Shown piece after piece: positions 39,131 to 52,500 of a DNA stretch of 64,000 nucleotides. The stretch lies in the NCBI RefSeq assembly GCF_029227915.1, contig NC_079881.1:13183501-13247500 (forward strand). The letters run 5' to 3'. Source of the stretch: Hydractinia symbiolongicarpus. Its lineage: Eukaryota; Cnidaria; Hydrozoa; Anthoathecata; Hydractiniidae. Position 1 is the stretch's first letter. Each line of letters begins with the position of its first letter. The notes beneath the pieces were generated by a model. It made no database searches. It was not told the DNA's origin and saw only the letters and a list, made by a program, of their open reading frames with translations. The position numbers and the translations under genes are program-made.

Positions 39131-42052
39131 ACGTGATTCCACGAGCCCAGACAAGTTCCCATTGGTCTGTTCCTTTTAATCTCAACGGACTACGATATAC
39201 TAAGTCGTTTTCCTGTGCGCCAGGCTCTATGAACGCTGCTAACTACGTGCACAGTCCTTTAAAGCTTGTAATATGGCCTTTTACGGCATAATATGGAATC
39301 TACACGTAAATCACGTGATTCCACGAGCCCAGACAAGTGGGGATCAGTCTGTTCTTTTTAATCCCAATGGACTACGATATAATATGCCGTTTTCTTGAGT
39401 GCCAGGCTCTGAGAACGTTTCTAATTACGTGGACAGACCTTTAAACCGTGTAATACGGCCTCTTATGGCCTAATGAGGAGACTACACTTAAGTCAGGGAG
39501 TTCCACGAGCACAGATAGGAGGCCGTTGGCCTATTACTTTCAATCTCAATGGTCTACGATGTATTAAGTCGTTTTTTTGAGCGCCAGGATCTGAGAACGC
39601 TGCTAACTACGTGCACAGGCCTTTAAAGCCTGTAATGTGGCCTTTTACGGCCTAATATGGAGTCTAAACGTGAATAAAGTGATTCCACGAGCACAGACAA
39701 GTTCCCATTGGTCTGTTCCTTTCAATCTCAATTGACTGCGATGTCTTAAGTCGTTTCCTTGAACGCCAGGCTCTATGAACGCTGCTAACTACGTACAAAG
39801 TCCTTTGAAACGCATAAATAGGTCTTTTTACAGCCTAAGTTGGAGACTACACGTAAATCACGTGATTCCACAAGCCCAGACAAGTGGGGATCGGTCTATT
39901 CCTTTCAATCTCAATGGACTACGATATACTAAGTCGTTTTCCTGTGCGCCAGGCTCTATGAACGCTGCTAACTACGTGCACAGTCCTTTAAAGCCTGTAA
40001 TATGGCTTTTTACGGCCTAATATGGAGTCTACACGTAAATCACGTGATTCCACTAACTCTGACAAGTTCCATTCGGCTGTTCTTTTCAATCTCAATGGAC
40101 TTCGATATACTAAGTAGTTTTCTTGAACGTCAGACTCTATGAACGCTGCTAACTATGTACACAGTCCTTTGAAACGCATAATAGGTCCTTTTACGGCCTA
40201 ACATGGAGTCTAAACGTAAATAAAGTGATTCCACGAGCACAGACAAGTTCCCATTGGTCTGTTCTTTTTAATCTCAATGGACTACGTTATACTAAGTCGT
40301 TTTCCTGTGCGCCAGGCTCTATGAACGCTGCTAACTACGTGCACAGTCCTTTAAAGCTTGTAATATGGCCTTTTACGGCATAATATGGAATCTACACGTA
40401 AATCACGTAATTCTACGAACTCCGACAAGTTCCATTCGGCTGTTCCTTTTAATCTCAATGGACTACGATATACTAAGTCGTTTTCCTGTGCGCCAGGCTC
40501 TATGAACGCTGCTAACTACGTGCACAGTCCTTTAAAGCCTGTAATACGGGTTTTTACGGCCTAATGTGGAGTCTACACGTAAATCACGTGATTCCACGAG
40601 CCCAGACAAGTTCCCATTGGTCTGTTCCTTTTAATCTCAACGGACTACGATATACTAAGTCGTTTTCCTGTGCGCCAGGCTCTATGAACGCTGCTAACTA
40701 CGTGCACAGTCCTTTAAAGCTTGTAATATGGCCTTTTATGGCATAATATGGAATCTACACGTAAATCACGTGATTCCACGAGCCCAGACAAGTGGGGATC
40801 AGTCTGTTCTTTTTAATCCCAATGGACTACGATATATTATGCCGTTTTCTTGAGTGCCAGGCTCTGAGAACGTTTCTAATTACGTGGACAGACCTTTAAA
40901 CCGTGTAATACGGCCTCTTATGGCCTAATGAGGAGACTACACTTAAGTCAGGAAGTTCCACGAGCACAGATAGGAGGCCGTTGGCCTATTACTTTCAATC
41001 TCAATGGTCTACGATGTATTAAGTCGTTTTTTTGAGCGCCAGGATCTGAGAACGCTGCTAACTACGTGCACAGGCCTTTAAAGCCTGTAATGTGGCCTTT
41101 TACGGCCTAATATGGAGTCTAAACGTGAATAAAGTGATTCCACGAGCACAGACAAGTTCCCATTGGTCTGTTCCTTTCAATCTCAATTGACTGCGATGTC
41201 TTAAGTCGTTTCCTTGAACGCCAGGCTCTATGAACGCTGCTAACTACGTACAAAGTCCTTTGAAACGCATAAATAGGTCTTTTTACAGCCTAAGTTGGAG
41301 ACTACACGTAAATCACGTGATTCCACAAGCCCAGACAAGTGGGGATCGGTCTATTCCTTTCAATCTCAATGGACTACGATATACTAAGTCGTTTTCCTGT
41401 GCGCCAGGCTCTATGAACGCTGCTAACTACGTGCACAGTCCTTTAAAGCCTGTAATATGGCTTTTTACGGCCTAATATGGAGTCTACACGTAAATCACGT
41501 GATTCCACTAACTCTGACAAGTTCCATTCGGCTGTTCTTTTCAATCTCAATGGACTTCGATATACTAAGTAGTTTTCTTGAACGTCAGACTCTATGAACG
41601 CTGCTAACTATGTACACAGTCCTTTGAAACGCATAATAGGTCCTTTTACGGCCTAACATGGAGTCTAAACGTAAATAAAGTGATTCCACGAGCACAGACA
41701 AGTTCCCATTGGTCTGTTCTTTTTAATCTCAATGGACTACGTTATACTAAGTCGTTTTCCTGTGCGCCAGGCTCTATGAACGCTGCTAACTACGTGCACA
41801 GTCCTTTAAAGCTTGTAATATGGCCTTTTACGGCATAATATGGAATCTACACGTAAATCACGTAATTCTACGAACTCCGACAAGTTCCATTCGGCTGTTC
41901 CTTTTAATCTCAATGGACTACGATATACTAAGTCGTTTTCCTGTGCGCCAGGCTCTATGAACGCTGCTAACTACGTGCACAGTCCTTTAAAGCCTGTAAT
42001 ACGGGTTTTTACGGCCTAATGTGGAGTCTACACGTAAATCACGTGATTCCAC
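39130..42052 (+). repeat. 1455-bp eight-monomer higher-order repeat, two tandem copies
   Basis: About 39130-40597 and 40585-42052 are near-identical at an offset of 1455 bp (eight monomers averaging 181.9 bp). On the left the match fades upstream of about 39125 (CTTCTTCCAC against CTACGTGCAC). On the right it breaks where CCACGAGCCC at 40590 faces CCACTAACTC at about 42045. The end points lie in sequence shared by all monomers, as expected for unequal exchange. Confidence 0.88.
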
Positions 42053-43330
42053 TAACTCTGACAAGTTCCATTCGGCTGTTCCTTTTAATCTCAATGGTCT
42101 ACGATGTATTAAGTCGTTTTCTTGAGCGTCAGGCTGCAAGAACGCTGCTAACTTCTTCCACAGGCCTTTAAAGCCTGTAATTTGGCCTTTTACGGCCTAA
42201 TTTGAAGTCTACACGTAATCCAGGTGATTCCACGAGCCCAGACAAGTTCCCATTGGTCTGTTCCTTTTAATCTCAACGGACTACGATATACTAAGTCGTT
42301 TTCCTGTGCACCAGGCTCTATGAACGCTGCTAACCACGTGCACAGTCCTTTAAAGCTTGTAATATGGCCTTTTACGGCATAATATGGAATCTACACGTAA
42401 ATCACGTGATTCCACGAGCCCAGACAAGTGGGGATCAGTCTGTTCTTTTTAATCCCAATGGACTACGATATAATATGCCGTTTTCTTGAGTGCCAGGCTC
42501 TGAGAACGTTTCTAATTACGTGGACAGACCTTTAAACCGTGTAATACGGCCTCTTATGGCCTAATGAGGAGACTACACTTAAGTCAGGGAGTTCCACGAG
42601 CACAGATAGGAGGCCGTTGGCCTATTCCTTTCAATCTCAATGGTCTACGATGTATTAAGTCGTTTTCTTGAGCGCCAGGATCTGAGAACGCTGCTAACTA
42701 CGTGCACAGGCCTTTAAAGCCTGTAATATGGCCTTTTACGGCCTAACATGGAGTCTAAACGTAAATAAAGTGATTCCACGAGCACAGACAAGTTCCATTC
42801 GGCTGTTCCTTTTAATCTCAATGGACTTCGATATACTAAGTCGTTTTCTTGAACGTCAGACTCTATGAACGCTGCTAACTATGTACACAGTCCTTTGAAA
42901 CGCATAATAGGTCCTTTTACGGCCTAATAAGGAGACTGCATGTAAGTCACGTGATTCCACGAGCCCAGAGAAGTTGCCATCGGTCTATTCCGTTCAATCT
43001 CAATGGACTACGATATACTAAGTCGTTTTCCTGTGCGCCAGGCTCTATGAACGCTGCTAACTACGTGCACAGTCCTTTAAAGCCTGTAATATGGCTTTTT
43101 ACGGCCTAATATGGAGTCTACACGTAAATCACGTGATTCCACTAACTCTGACAAGTTCCATTCGGCTGTTCTTTTCAATCTCAATGGACTTCGATATACT
43201 AAGTAGTTTTCTTGAACGTCAGACTCTATGAACGCTGCTAACTATGTACACAGTCCTTTGAAACGCATAATAGGTCCTTTTACGGCCTAACATGGAGTCT
43301 AAACGTAAATAAAGTGATTCCACGAGCACA
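42053..43330 (+). repeat. Satellite stretch completing a 2726-bp duplicated block
   Basis: This stretch is part of a larger duplication: about 40640-43065 recurs at about 43366-45790 at an offset of 2726 bp (15 monomers). The match ends where GTGCACAGTCC near 43065 is replaced by GTATACATGCC near 45790. Content is ordinary main-subfamily satellite. Confidence 0.8.
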
Positions 43331-46300
43331 GACAAGTTCCCATTGGTCTGTTCTTTTTAATCTCAATGGACTACGTTATACTAAGTCGTTTTCCTGTGCG
43401 CCAGGCTCTATGAACGCTGCTAACTACGTGCACAGTCCTTTAAAGCTTGTAATATGGCCTTTTACGGCATAATATGGAATCTACACGTAAATCACGTGAT
43501 TCCACGAGCCCAGACAAGTGGGGATCAGTCTGTTCTTTTTAATCCCAATGGACTACGATATATTATGCCGTTTTCTTGAGTGCCAGGCTCTGAGAACGTT
43601 TCTAATTACGTGGACAGACCTTTAAACCGTGTAATACGGCCTCTTATGGCCTAATGAGGAGACTACACTTAAGTCAGGAAGTTCCACGAGCACAGATAGG
43701 AGGCCGTTGGCCTATTACTTTCAATCTCAATGGTCTACGATGTATTAAGTCGTTTTTTTGAGCGCCAGGATCTGAGAACGCTGCTAACTACGTGCACAGG
43801 CCTTTAAAGCCTGTAATGTGGCCTTTTACGGCCTAATATGGAGTCTAAACGTGAATAAAGTGATTCCACGAGCACAGACAAGTTCCCATTGGTCTGTTCC
43901 TTTCAATCTCAATTGACTGCGATGTCTTAAGTCGTTTCCTTGAACGCCAGGCTCTATGAACGCTGCTAACTACGTACAAAGTCCTTTGAAACGCATAAAT
44001 AGGTCTTTTTACAGCCTAAGTTGGAGACTACACGTAAATCACGTGATTCCACAAGCCCAGACAAGTGGGGATCGGTCTATTCCTTTCAATCTCAATGGAC
44101 TACGATATACTAAGTCGTTTTCCTGTGCGCCAGGCTCTATGAACGCTGCTAACTACGTGCACAGTCCTTTAAAGCCTGTAATATGGCTTTTTACGGCCTA
44201 ATATGGAGTCTACACGTAAATCACGTGATTCCACTAACTCTGACAAGTTCCATTCGGCTGTTCTTTTCAATCTCAATGGACTTCGATATACTAAGTAGTT
44301 TTCTTGAACGTCAGACTCTATGAACGCTGCTAACTATGTACACAGTCCTTTGAAACGCATAATAGGTCCTTTTACGGCCTAACATGGAGTCTAAACGTAA
44401 ATAAAGTGATTCCACGAGCACAGACAAGTTCCCATTGGTCTGTTCTTTTTAATCTCAATGGACTACGTTATACTAAGTCGTTTTCCTGTGCGCCAGGCTC
44501 TATGAACGCTGCTAACTACGTGCACAGTCCTTTAAAGCTTGTAATATGGACTTTTACGGCATAATATGGAATCTACACGTAAATCACGTAATTCTACGAA
44601 CTCCGACAAGTTCCATTCGGCTGTTCCTTTTAATCTCAATGGACTACGATATACTAAGTCGTTTTCCTGTGCGCCAGGCTCTATGAACGCTGCTAACTAC
44701 GTGCACAGTCCTTTAAAGCCTGTAATACGGGTTTTTACGGCCTAATGTGGAGTCTACACGTAAATCACGTGATTCCACTAACTCTGACAAGTTCCATTCG
44801 GCTGTTCCTTCTAATCTCAATGGTCTACGATGTATTAAGTCGTTTTCTTGAGCGTCAGGCTGCAAGAACGCTGCTAACTTCTTCCACAGGCCTTTAAAGC
44901 CTGTAATTTGGCCTTTTACGGCCTAATTTGAAGTCTACACGTAATTCAGGTGATTCCACGAGCCCAGACAAGTTCCCATTGGTCTGTTCCTTTTAATCTC
45001 AACGGACTACGATATACTAAGTCGTTTTCCTGTGCACCAGGCTCTATGAACGCTGCTAACCACGTGCACAGTCCTTTAAAGCTTGTAATATGGCCTTTTA
45101 CGGCATAATATGGAATCTACACGTAAATCACGTGATTCCACGAGCCCAGACAAGTGGGGATCAGTCTGTTCTTTTTAATCCCAATGGACTACGATATAAT
45201 ATGCCGTTTTCTTGAGTGCCAGGCTCTGAGAACGTTTCTAATTACGTGGACAGACCTTTAAACCGTGTAATACGGCCTCTTATGGCCTAATGAGGAGACT
45301 ACACTTAAGTCAGGGAGTTCCACGAGCACAGATAGGAGGCCGTTGGCCTATTCCTTTCAATCTCAATGGTCTACGATGTATTAAGTCGTTTTCTTGAGCG
45401 CCAGGATCTGAGAACGCTGCTAACTACGTGCACAGGCCTTTAAAGCCTGTAATATGGCCTTTTACGGCCTAACATGGAGTCTAAACGTAAATAAAGTGAT
45501 TCCACGAGCACAGACAAGTTCCATTCGGCTGTTCCTTTTAATCTCAATGGACTTCGATATACTAAGTCGTTTTCTTGAACGTCAGACTCTATGAACGCTG
45601 CTAACTATGTACACAGTCCTTTGAAACGCATAATAGGTCCTTTTACGGCCTAATAAGGAGACTGCATGTAAGTCACGTGATTCCACGAGCCCAGAGAAGT
45701 TGCCATCGGTCTATTCCGTTCAATCTCAATGGACTACGATATACTAAGTCGTTTTCCTGTGCGCCAGGCTCTATGAACGCTGCTAACTACGTATACATGC
45801 CTTTGAAACGCATAATAAGTCTTTTTACAGCCTAATTTGGAGACTACACGTGAACCACGTGTTTCCACAAGGACAGAGAAGTTGCCATCTGTCTATTCGA
45901 TAGTGGACAGACCTTTAAAGCGTGTAATACGGCCTCTTATGGCCTAATGAGGAGACTACACTTAAGTCAGGGAGTTCCACGAGCACAGACAGGAGGTCAT
46001 CGGCCTATTCCTTTCAACTTCAATGAACTACGATGTATTAATTCGTTTTCTTGTGCGTCAGGCTGCAAGAACGCTGCTAACTTCTTCCATAAAGCCTATA
46101 ATATGGCCTTTTACGGCCTAACATGGAGTCTAAACGTAAATAAAGTGATTCCACCAGCACAGGCAAGTTCCCATTGGTCTGTTCTTTTTAATCTCAATGG
46201 ACTACGTTATACTAAGTCGTTTTCCTGTGCGCCAGGCTCTATGAACGCTGCTAACTCCGTGCACAGTCCTTTAAAGCCTGTAATATGGCTTTTTACGACC

Positions 46301-49170
46301 TAATATTGAGTCTGACAAGATCCATTCGGTTGTTCCATTTAATCTCAATGGTCTATGATGTATTAAGTCGTTTTCTTGAGCGCCAGGCTCTGAGAACGTT
46401 CCTAACTACGTGCACATGTCTTTAAAGCCTGTAATATGGCCTTTTACGGCCTAATTTGGAATCTACACGTTAATCACGTGATTCCACGAGCCCAGACAAG
46501 TGGGGATCAGTCTGTTCTTTTTAATCTCAATGGACTACGATATAATAAGCCGTTTTCTTGAGCGCCAGGCTCTGAGAACGTTCCTAATTACGTGGACAGA
46601 CCGTGTAATACGGACTCTTATGGCCTAATAAGGAGACTACACTTCAGTCAGGGAGTTCCACGAGCACAGACAGGAGGTCATCGGCCTATTCCTTTCAACT
46701 TCAATGAACTACGATGTATTAATTCGTTTTCTTGAGCGTCAGGCTGCAAGAACGCTGCTAACTTCTTCCATAAAGCCTATAATATGGCCTTTTACGGCCT
46801 AACATGGAGTCTAAACGTAAATAAAGTGATTCCACGAGCACAGACAAGTTCCCATTGGTCTGTTCCTTTTAATCTCAATGGACTTCGTTATACTAAGTCG
46901 TTTTCCTGTGCGCCAGGCTCTATGAACGCTGCTAACTACGTGCACAGTCCTTTAAAGCTTGTAATATGGCCTTTTACGGCATAATATGGAATCTACACGT
47001 AAATCACGTGATTCTACGAACTCCGACAAGTTCCATTCGGCTGTTCCTTTTAATCTCAATTGTCTACGATGTATTAAGTCGTTTTCTTGAACGCCAGACT
47101 CTATGAACGCTGCTAACTACGTACACAGTCCTTTGAAACGCATAATAGGTCCTCTTACGGCCTAATAAGGAAACTGCATGTAAGTCACGTGATTCCACGA
47201 GCCCAGAGAAGTTGCCATCGGTCTATTCCTTTCAATCTCAATGGACTACGATGTCTTAAGTCGTTTTTTTGAGCGCCAGGATCTGAGAACGCTGCTAACT
47301 ACGTGCACAGGCCTTTAAAGCCTGTAATGTGGCCTTTTACGGCCTAATATGGAGTCTAAGCGTGAATAAAGTGATTCCACGAGCACAGACAAGTTCCCAT
47401 TGGTCTGTTCCTTTCAATCTCAATGGACTGCGATGTCTTAAGTCGTTTCCTTGAACGCCAGGCTCTATGAACGCTGCTAACTACGTACAAAGTCCTTTGA
47501 AACGCATAAATAGGTCTTTTTACAGCCTAAGTTGGAGACTACACGTAAATCACGTGATTCCACAAGCCCAGACAAGTGGGGATCAGTCTGTTCTTTTTAA
47601 TCTCAATGGACTACGATATAATAAGCCGTTTTCTTGAGTGCCAGGCTCTGAGAACGTTCCTAATTACGTGGACAGACCTTTAAACCGTGTAATACGGCCT
47701 CTAATGGCCTAATGAGGAGACTACACTTAAGTCAGGGAGTTCCACGAGCACAGATAGGAAGCCGTTGGCCTATTCCTTTCAAGCTCAATGGACTACGATG
47801 TCTTAAGTCGTTTACTTGAGCGCCAGGATCTGAGAACGCTGCTAACTACGTGCACAGGCCTTTAAAGCCTGTAATATGGCCTTTTACGGCCTAACATGGA
47901 GTCTAAACGTAAATAAAGTTTTTCCACGAGCACAGACAAGTTCCATTCGGCTGTTCCTTTTAATCTCAATTGTCTACGATGTATTAAGTCGTTTTCCTGT
48001 GCGCCAGGCTCTATGAACGCTGCTAACTCCGTGCACAGTCCTTTAAAGCCTGTAATATGGCTTTTTACGACCTAATATTGAGTCTGACAAGATCCATTCG
48101 GTTGTTCCATTTAATCTCAATGGTCTATGATGTATTAAGTCGTTTTCTTGAGCGCCAGGCTCTGAGAACGTTTCTAACTACGTGCACATGTCTTTAAAGC
48201 CTGTAATATGGCCTTTTACGGCCTAATTTGGAATCTACACGTTAATCACGTGATTCCACGAGCCCAGACAAGTGGGGATCAGTCTGTTCTTTTTAATCTC
48301 AATGGACTACGATATAATAAGCCGTTTTCTTGAGCGCCAGGCTCTGAGAACGTTCCTAATTACGTGGACAGACCGTGTAATACGGACTCTTATGGCCTAA
48401 TAAGGAGACTACACTTCAGTCAGGGAGTTCCACGAGCACAGACAGGAGGTCATCGGCCTATTCCTTTCAACTTCAATGAACTACGATGTATTAATTCGTT
48501 TTCTTGAGCGTCAGGCTTCAAGAACGCTGCTAACTTCTTCCATAAAGCCTATAATATGGCCTTTTACGGCCTAACATGGAGTCTAAACGTAAATAAAGTG
48601 ATTCCACGAGCACAGACAAGTTCCCATTGGTCTGTTCCTTTTAATCTCAATGGACTACGTTATACTAAGTCGTTTTCCTGTGCGCCAGGCTCTATGAACG
48701 CTGCTAACTACGTGCACAGTCCTTTAAAGCTTGTAATATGGCCTTTTACGGCATAATATGGAATCTACACGTAAATCACGTGATTCTACGAACTCCGACA
48801 AGTTCCATTCGGCTGTTCCTTTTAATCTCAATTGTCTACGATGTATTAAGTCGTTTTCTTGAACGCCAGACTCTATGAACGCTGCTAACTACGTACACAG
48901 TCCTTTGAAACGCATAATAGGTCCTTTTACGGCCTAATAAGGAAACTGCATGTAAGTCACGTGATTCCACGATCCCAGAGAAGTTGCCATCGGTCTATTC
49001 CTTTCAATCTCAATGGACTACTTAAGTCGTTTTTTTGAGCGCCAGGATCTGAGAACGCTGCTAACTACGTGCACAGTCCTTTAAAGCCTGTAATGTGGCC
49101 TTTTACGGCCTAATATGGAGTCTAAACGTGAATAAAGTGATTCCACGAGCACAGACAAGTTCCCATTGGT
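43330..49170 (+). repeat. Large satellite duplication, copy 1 (offset 6186 then 6004 bp)
   Basis: About 43330-49170 is repeated almost base for base at about 49516-55175. The offset is 6186 bp (34 monomers) up to about 47230, then 6004 bp (33 monomers), because copy 1 has one 182-bp monomer (about 47235-47416) that copy 2 lacks. Shared rare features include the TTCGATAGTGG junction (45895 and 52081) and the short ATTGAGTCTGACAAG monomers (46309/52495 and 48081/54085). Inside copy 1 there is also a 1772-bp repeat (46.3 to 48.07 kb), which is not a whole number of monomers because it carries shortened units. Confidence 0.88.
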
Positions 49171-49515
49171 CTGTTCTTTTTAATCTCAATGGACTACGTT
49201 ATACTAAGTCGTTTTTCTGTGCGCCAGGCTCTATGAACGCTGCTAACTACGTGCACAGTCCTTTAAAGCTTGTAATATGGCCTTTTACAGCATAATATGG
49301 AATCTACACGTAAATCACGTAATTCTACGAACTCCGACAAGTTCCATTCGGCTGTTCCTTTTAATCTCAATGGACTACGATATACTAAGTCGTTTTCCTG
49401 TGCGCCAGGCTCTATGAACGCTGCTAACTACGTGCACAGTCCTTTAAAGCCTGTAATACGGGTTTTTACGGCCTAATGTGGAGTCTACACGTAAATCACG
49501 TGATTCCACGAGCCC
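49171..49515 (+). repeat. About two satellite monomers between the large duplicated blocks
   Basis: This short stretch does not follow the 6-kb duplication but matches the region near 40.26-40.60 kb at an offset of about 8912 bp, which equals 2726 plus 6186. It is ordinary satellite sequence. Confidence 0.7.
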
Positions 49516-52500
49516 AGACAAGTTACCATTGGTCTGTTCTTTTTAATCTCAATGGACTACGTTATACTAAGTCGTTTTCCTGTGCGCCAGGCTCTATGAA
49601 CGCTGCTAACTACGTGCACAGTCCTTTAAAGCTTATAATATGGCCTTTTACGGCATAATATGGAATCTACACGTAAATCACGTGATTCCACGAGCCCAGA
49701 CAAGTGGGGATCAGTCTGTTCTTTTTAATCCCAATGGACTACGATATATTATGCCGTTTTCTTGAGTGCCAGGCTCTGAGAACGTTTCTAATTACGTGGA
49801 CAGACCTTTAAACCGTGTAATACGGCCTCTTATGGCCTAATGAGGAGACTACACTTAAGTCAGGAAGTTCCACGAGCACAGATAGGAGGCCGTTGGCCTA
49901 TTACTTTCAATCTCAATGGTCTACGATGTATTAAGTCGTTTTTTTGAGCGCCAGGATCTGAGAACGCTGCTAACTACGTGCACAGGCCTTTAAAGCCTGT
50001 AATGTGGCCTTTTACGGCCTAATATGGAGTCTAAACGTGAATAAAGTGATTCCACGAGCACAGACAAGTTCCCATTGGTCTGTTCCTTTCAATCTCAATT
50101 GACTGCGATGTCTTAAGTCGTTTCCTTGAACGCCAGGCTCTATGAACGCTGCTAACTACGTACAAAGTCCTTTGAAACGCATAAATAGGTCTTTTTACAG
50201 CCTAAGTTGGAGACTACACGTAAATCACGTGATTCCACAAGCCCAGACAAGTGGGGATCGGTCTATTCCTTTCAATCTCAATGGACTACGATATACTAAG
50301 TCGTTTTCCTGTGCGCCAGGCTCTATGAACGCTGCTAACTACGTGCACAGTCCTTTAAAGCCTGTAATATGGCTTTTTACGGCCTAATATGGAGTCTACA
50401 CGTAAATCACGTGATTCCACTAACTCTGACAAGTTCCATTCGGCTGTTCTTTTCAATCTCAATGGACTTCGATATACTAAGTAGTTTTCTTGAACGTCAG
50501 ACTCTATGAACGCTGCTAACTATGTACACAGTCCTTTGAAACGCATAATAGGTCCTTTTACGGCCTAACATGGAGTCTAAACGTAAATAAAGTGATTCCA
50601 CGAGCACAGACAAGTTCCCATTGGTCTGTTCTTTTTAATCTCAATGGACTACGTTATACTAAGTCGTTTTCCTGTGCGCCAGGCTCTATGAACGCTGCTA
50701 ACTACGTGCACAGTCCTTTAAAGCTTGTAATATGGACTTTTACGGCATAATATGGAATCTACACGTAAATCACGTAATTCTACGAACTCCGACAAGTTCC
50801 ATTCGGCTGTTCCTTTTAATCTCAATGGACTACGATATACTAAGTCGTTTTCCTGTGCGCCAGGCTCTATGAACGCTGCTAACTACGTGCACAGTCCTTT
50901 AAAGCCTGTAATACGGGTTTTTACGGCCTAATGTGGAGTCTACACGTAAATCACGTGATTCCACTAACTCTGACAAGTTCCATTCGGCTGTTCCTTCTAA
51001 TCTCAATGGTCTACGATGTATTAAGTCGTTTTCTTGAGCGTCAGGCTGCAAGAACGCTGCTAACTTCTTCCACAGGCCTTTAAAGCCTGTAATTTGGCCT
51101 TTTACGGCCTAATTTGAAGTCTACACGTAATTCAGGTGATTCCACGAGCCCAGACAAGTTCCCATTGGTCTGTTCCTTTTAATCTCAACGGACTACGATA
51201 TACTAAGTCGTTTTCCTGTGCACCAGGCTCTATGAACGCTGCTAACCACGTGCACAGTCCTTTAAAGCTTGTAATATGGCCTTTTACGGCATAATATGGA
51301 ATCTACACGTAAATCACGTGATTCCACGAGCCCAGACAAGTGGGGATCAGTCTGTTCTTTTTAATCCCAATGGACTACGATATAATATGCCGTTTTCTTG
51401 AGTGCCAGGCTCTGAGAACGTTTCTAATTACGTGGACAGACCTTTAAACCGTGTAATACGGCCTCTTATGGCCTAATGAGGAGACTACACTTAAGTCAGG
51501 GAGTTCCACGAGCACAGATAGGAGGCCGTTGGCCTATTCCTTTCAATCTCAATGGTCTACGATGTATTAAGTCGTTTTCTTGAGCGCCAGGATCTGAGAA
51601 CGCTGCTAACTACGTGCACAGGCCTTTAAAGCCTGTAATATGGCCTTTTACGGCCTAACATGGAGTCTAAACGTAAATAAAGTGATTCCACGAGCACAGA
51701 CAAGTTCCATTCGGCTGTTCCTTTTAATCTCAATGGACTTCGATATACTAAGTCGTTTTCTTGAACGTCAGACTCTATGAACGCTGCTAACTATGTACAC
51801 AGTCCTTTGAAACGCATAATAGGTCCTTTTACGGCCTAATAAGGAGACTGCATGTAAGTCACGTGATTCCACGAGCCCAGAGAAGTTGCCATCGGTCTAT
51901 TCCGTTTAATCTCAATGGACTACGATATACTAAGTCGTTTTCCTGTGCGCCAGGCTCTATGAACGCTGCTAACTACGTATACATGCCTTTGAAACGCATA
52001 ATAAGTCTTTTTACAGCCTAATTTGGAGACTACACGTGAACCACGTGTTTCCACAAGGACAGAGAAGTTGCCATCTGTCTATTCGATAGTGGACAGACCT
52101 TTAAAGCGTGTAATACGGCCTCTTATGGCCTAATGAGGAGACTACACTTAAGTCAGGGAGTTCCACGAGCACAGACAGGAGGTCATCGGCCTATTCCTTT
52201 CAACTTCAATGAACTACGATGTATTAATTCGTTTTCTTGAGCGTCAGGCTGCAAGAACGCTGCTAACTTCTTCCATAAAGCCTATAATATGGCCTTTTAC
52301 GGCCTAACATGGAGTCTAAACGTAAATAAAGTGATTCCACCAGCACAGGCAAGTTCCCATTGGTCTGTTCTTTTTAATCTCAATGGACTACGTTATACTA
52401 AGTCGTTTTCCTGTGCGCCAGGCTCTATGAACGCTGCTAACTCCGTGCACAGTCCTTTAAAGCCTGTAATATGGCTTTTTACGACCTAATATTGAGTCTG

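Noticed and set aside
45947-46303. 118-codon open frame as a possible real gene
   Set aside because: It is two satellite monomers fused in frame because one is shortened; the equivalent duplicate near 52.1-52.5 kb has the upstream part broken. Nothing in it differs from the satellite.
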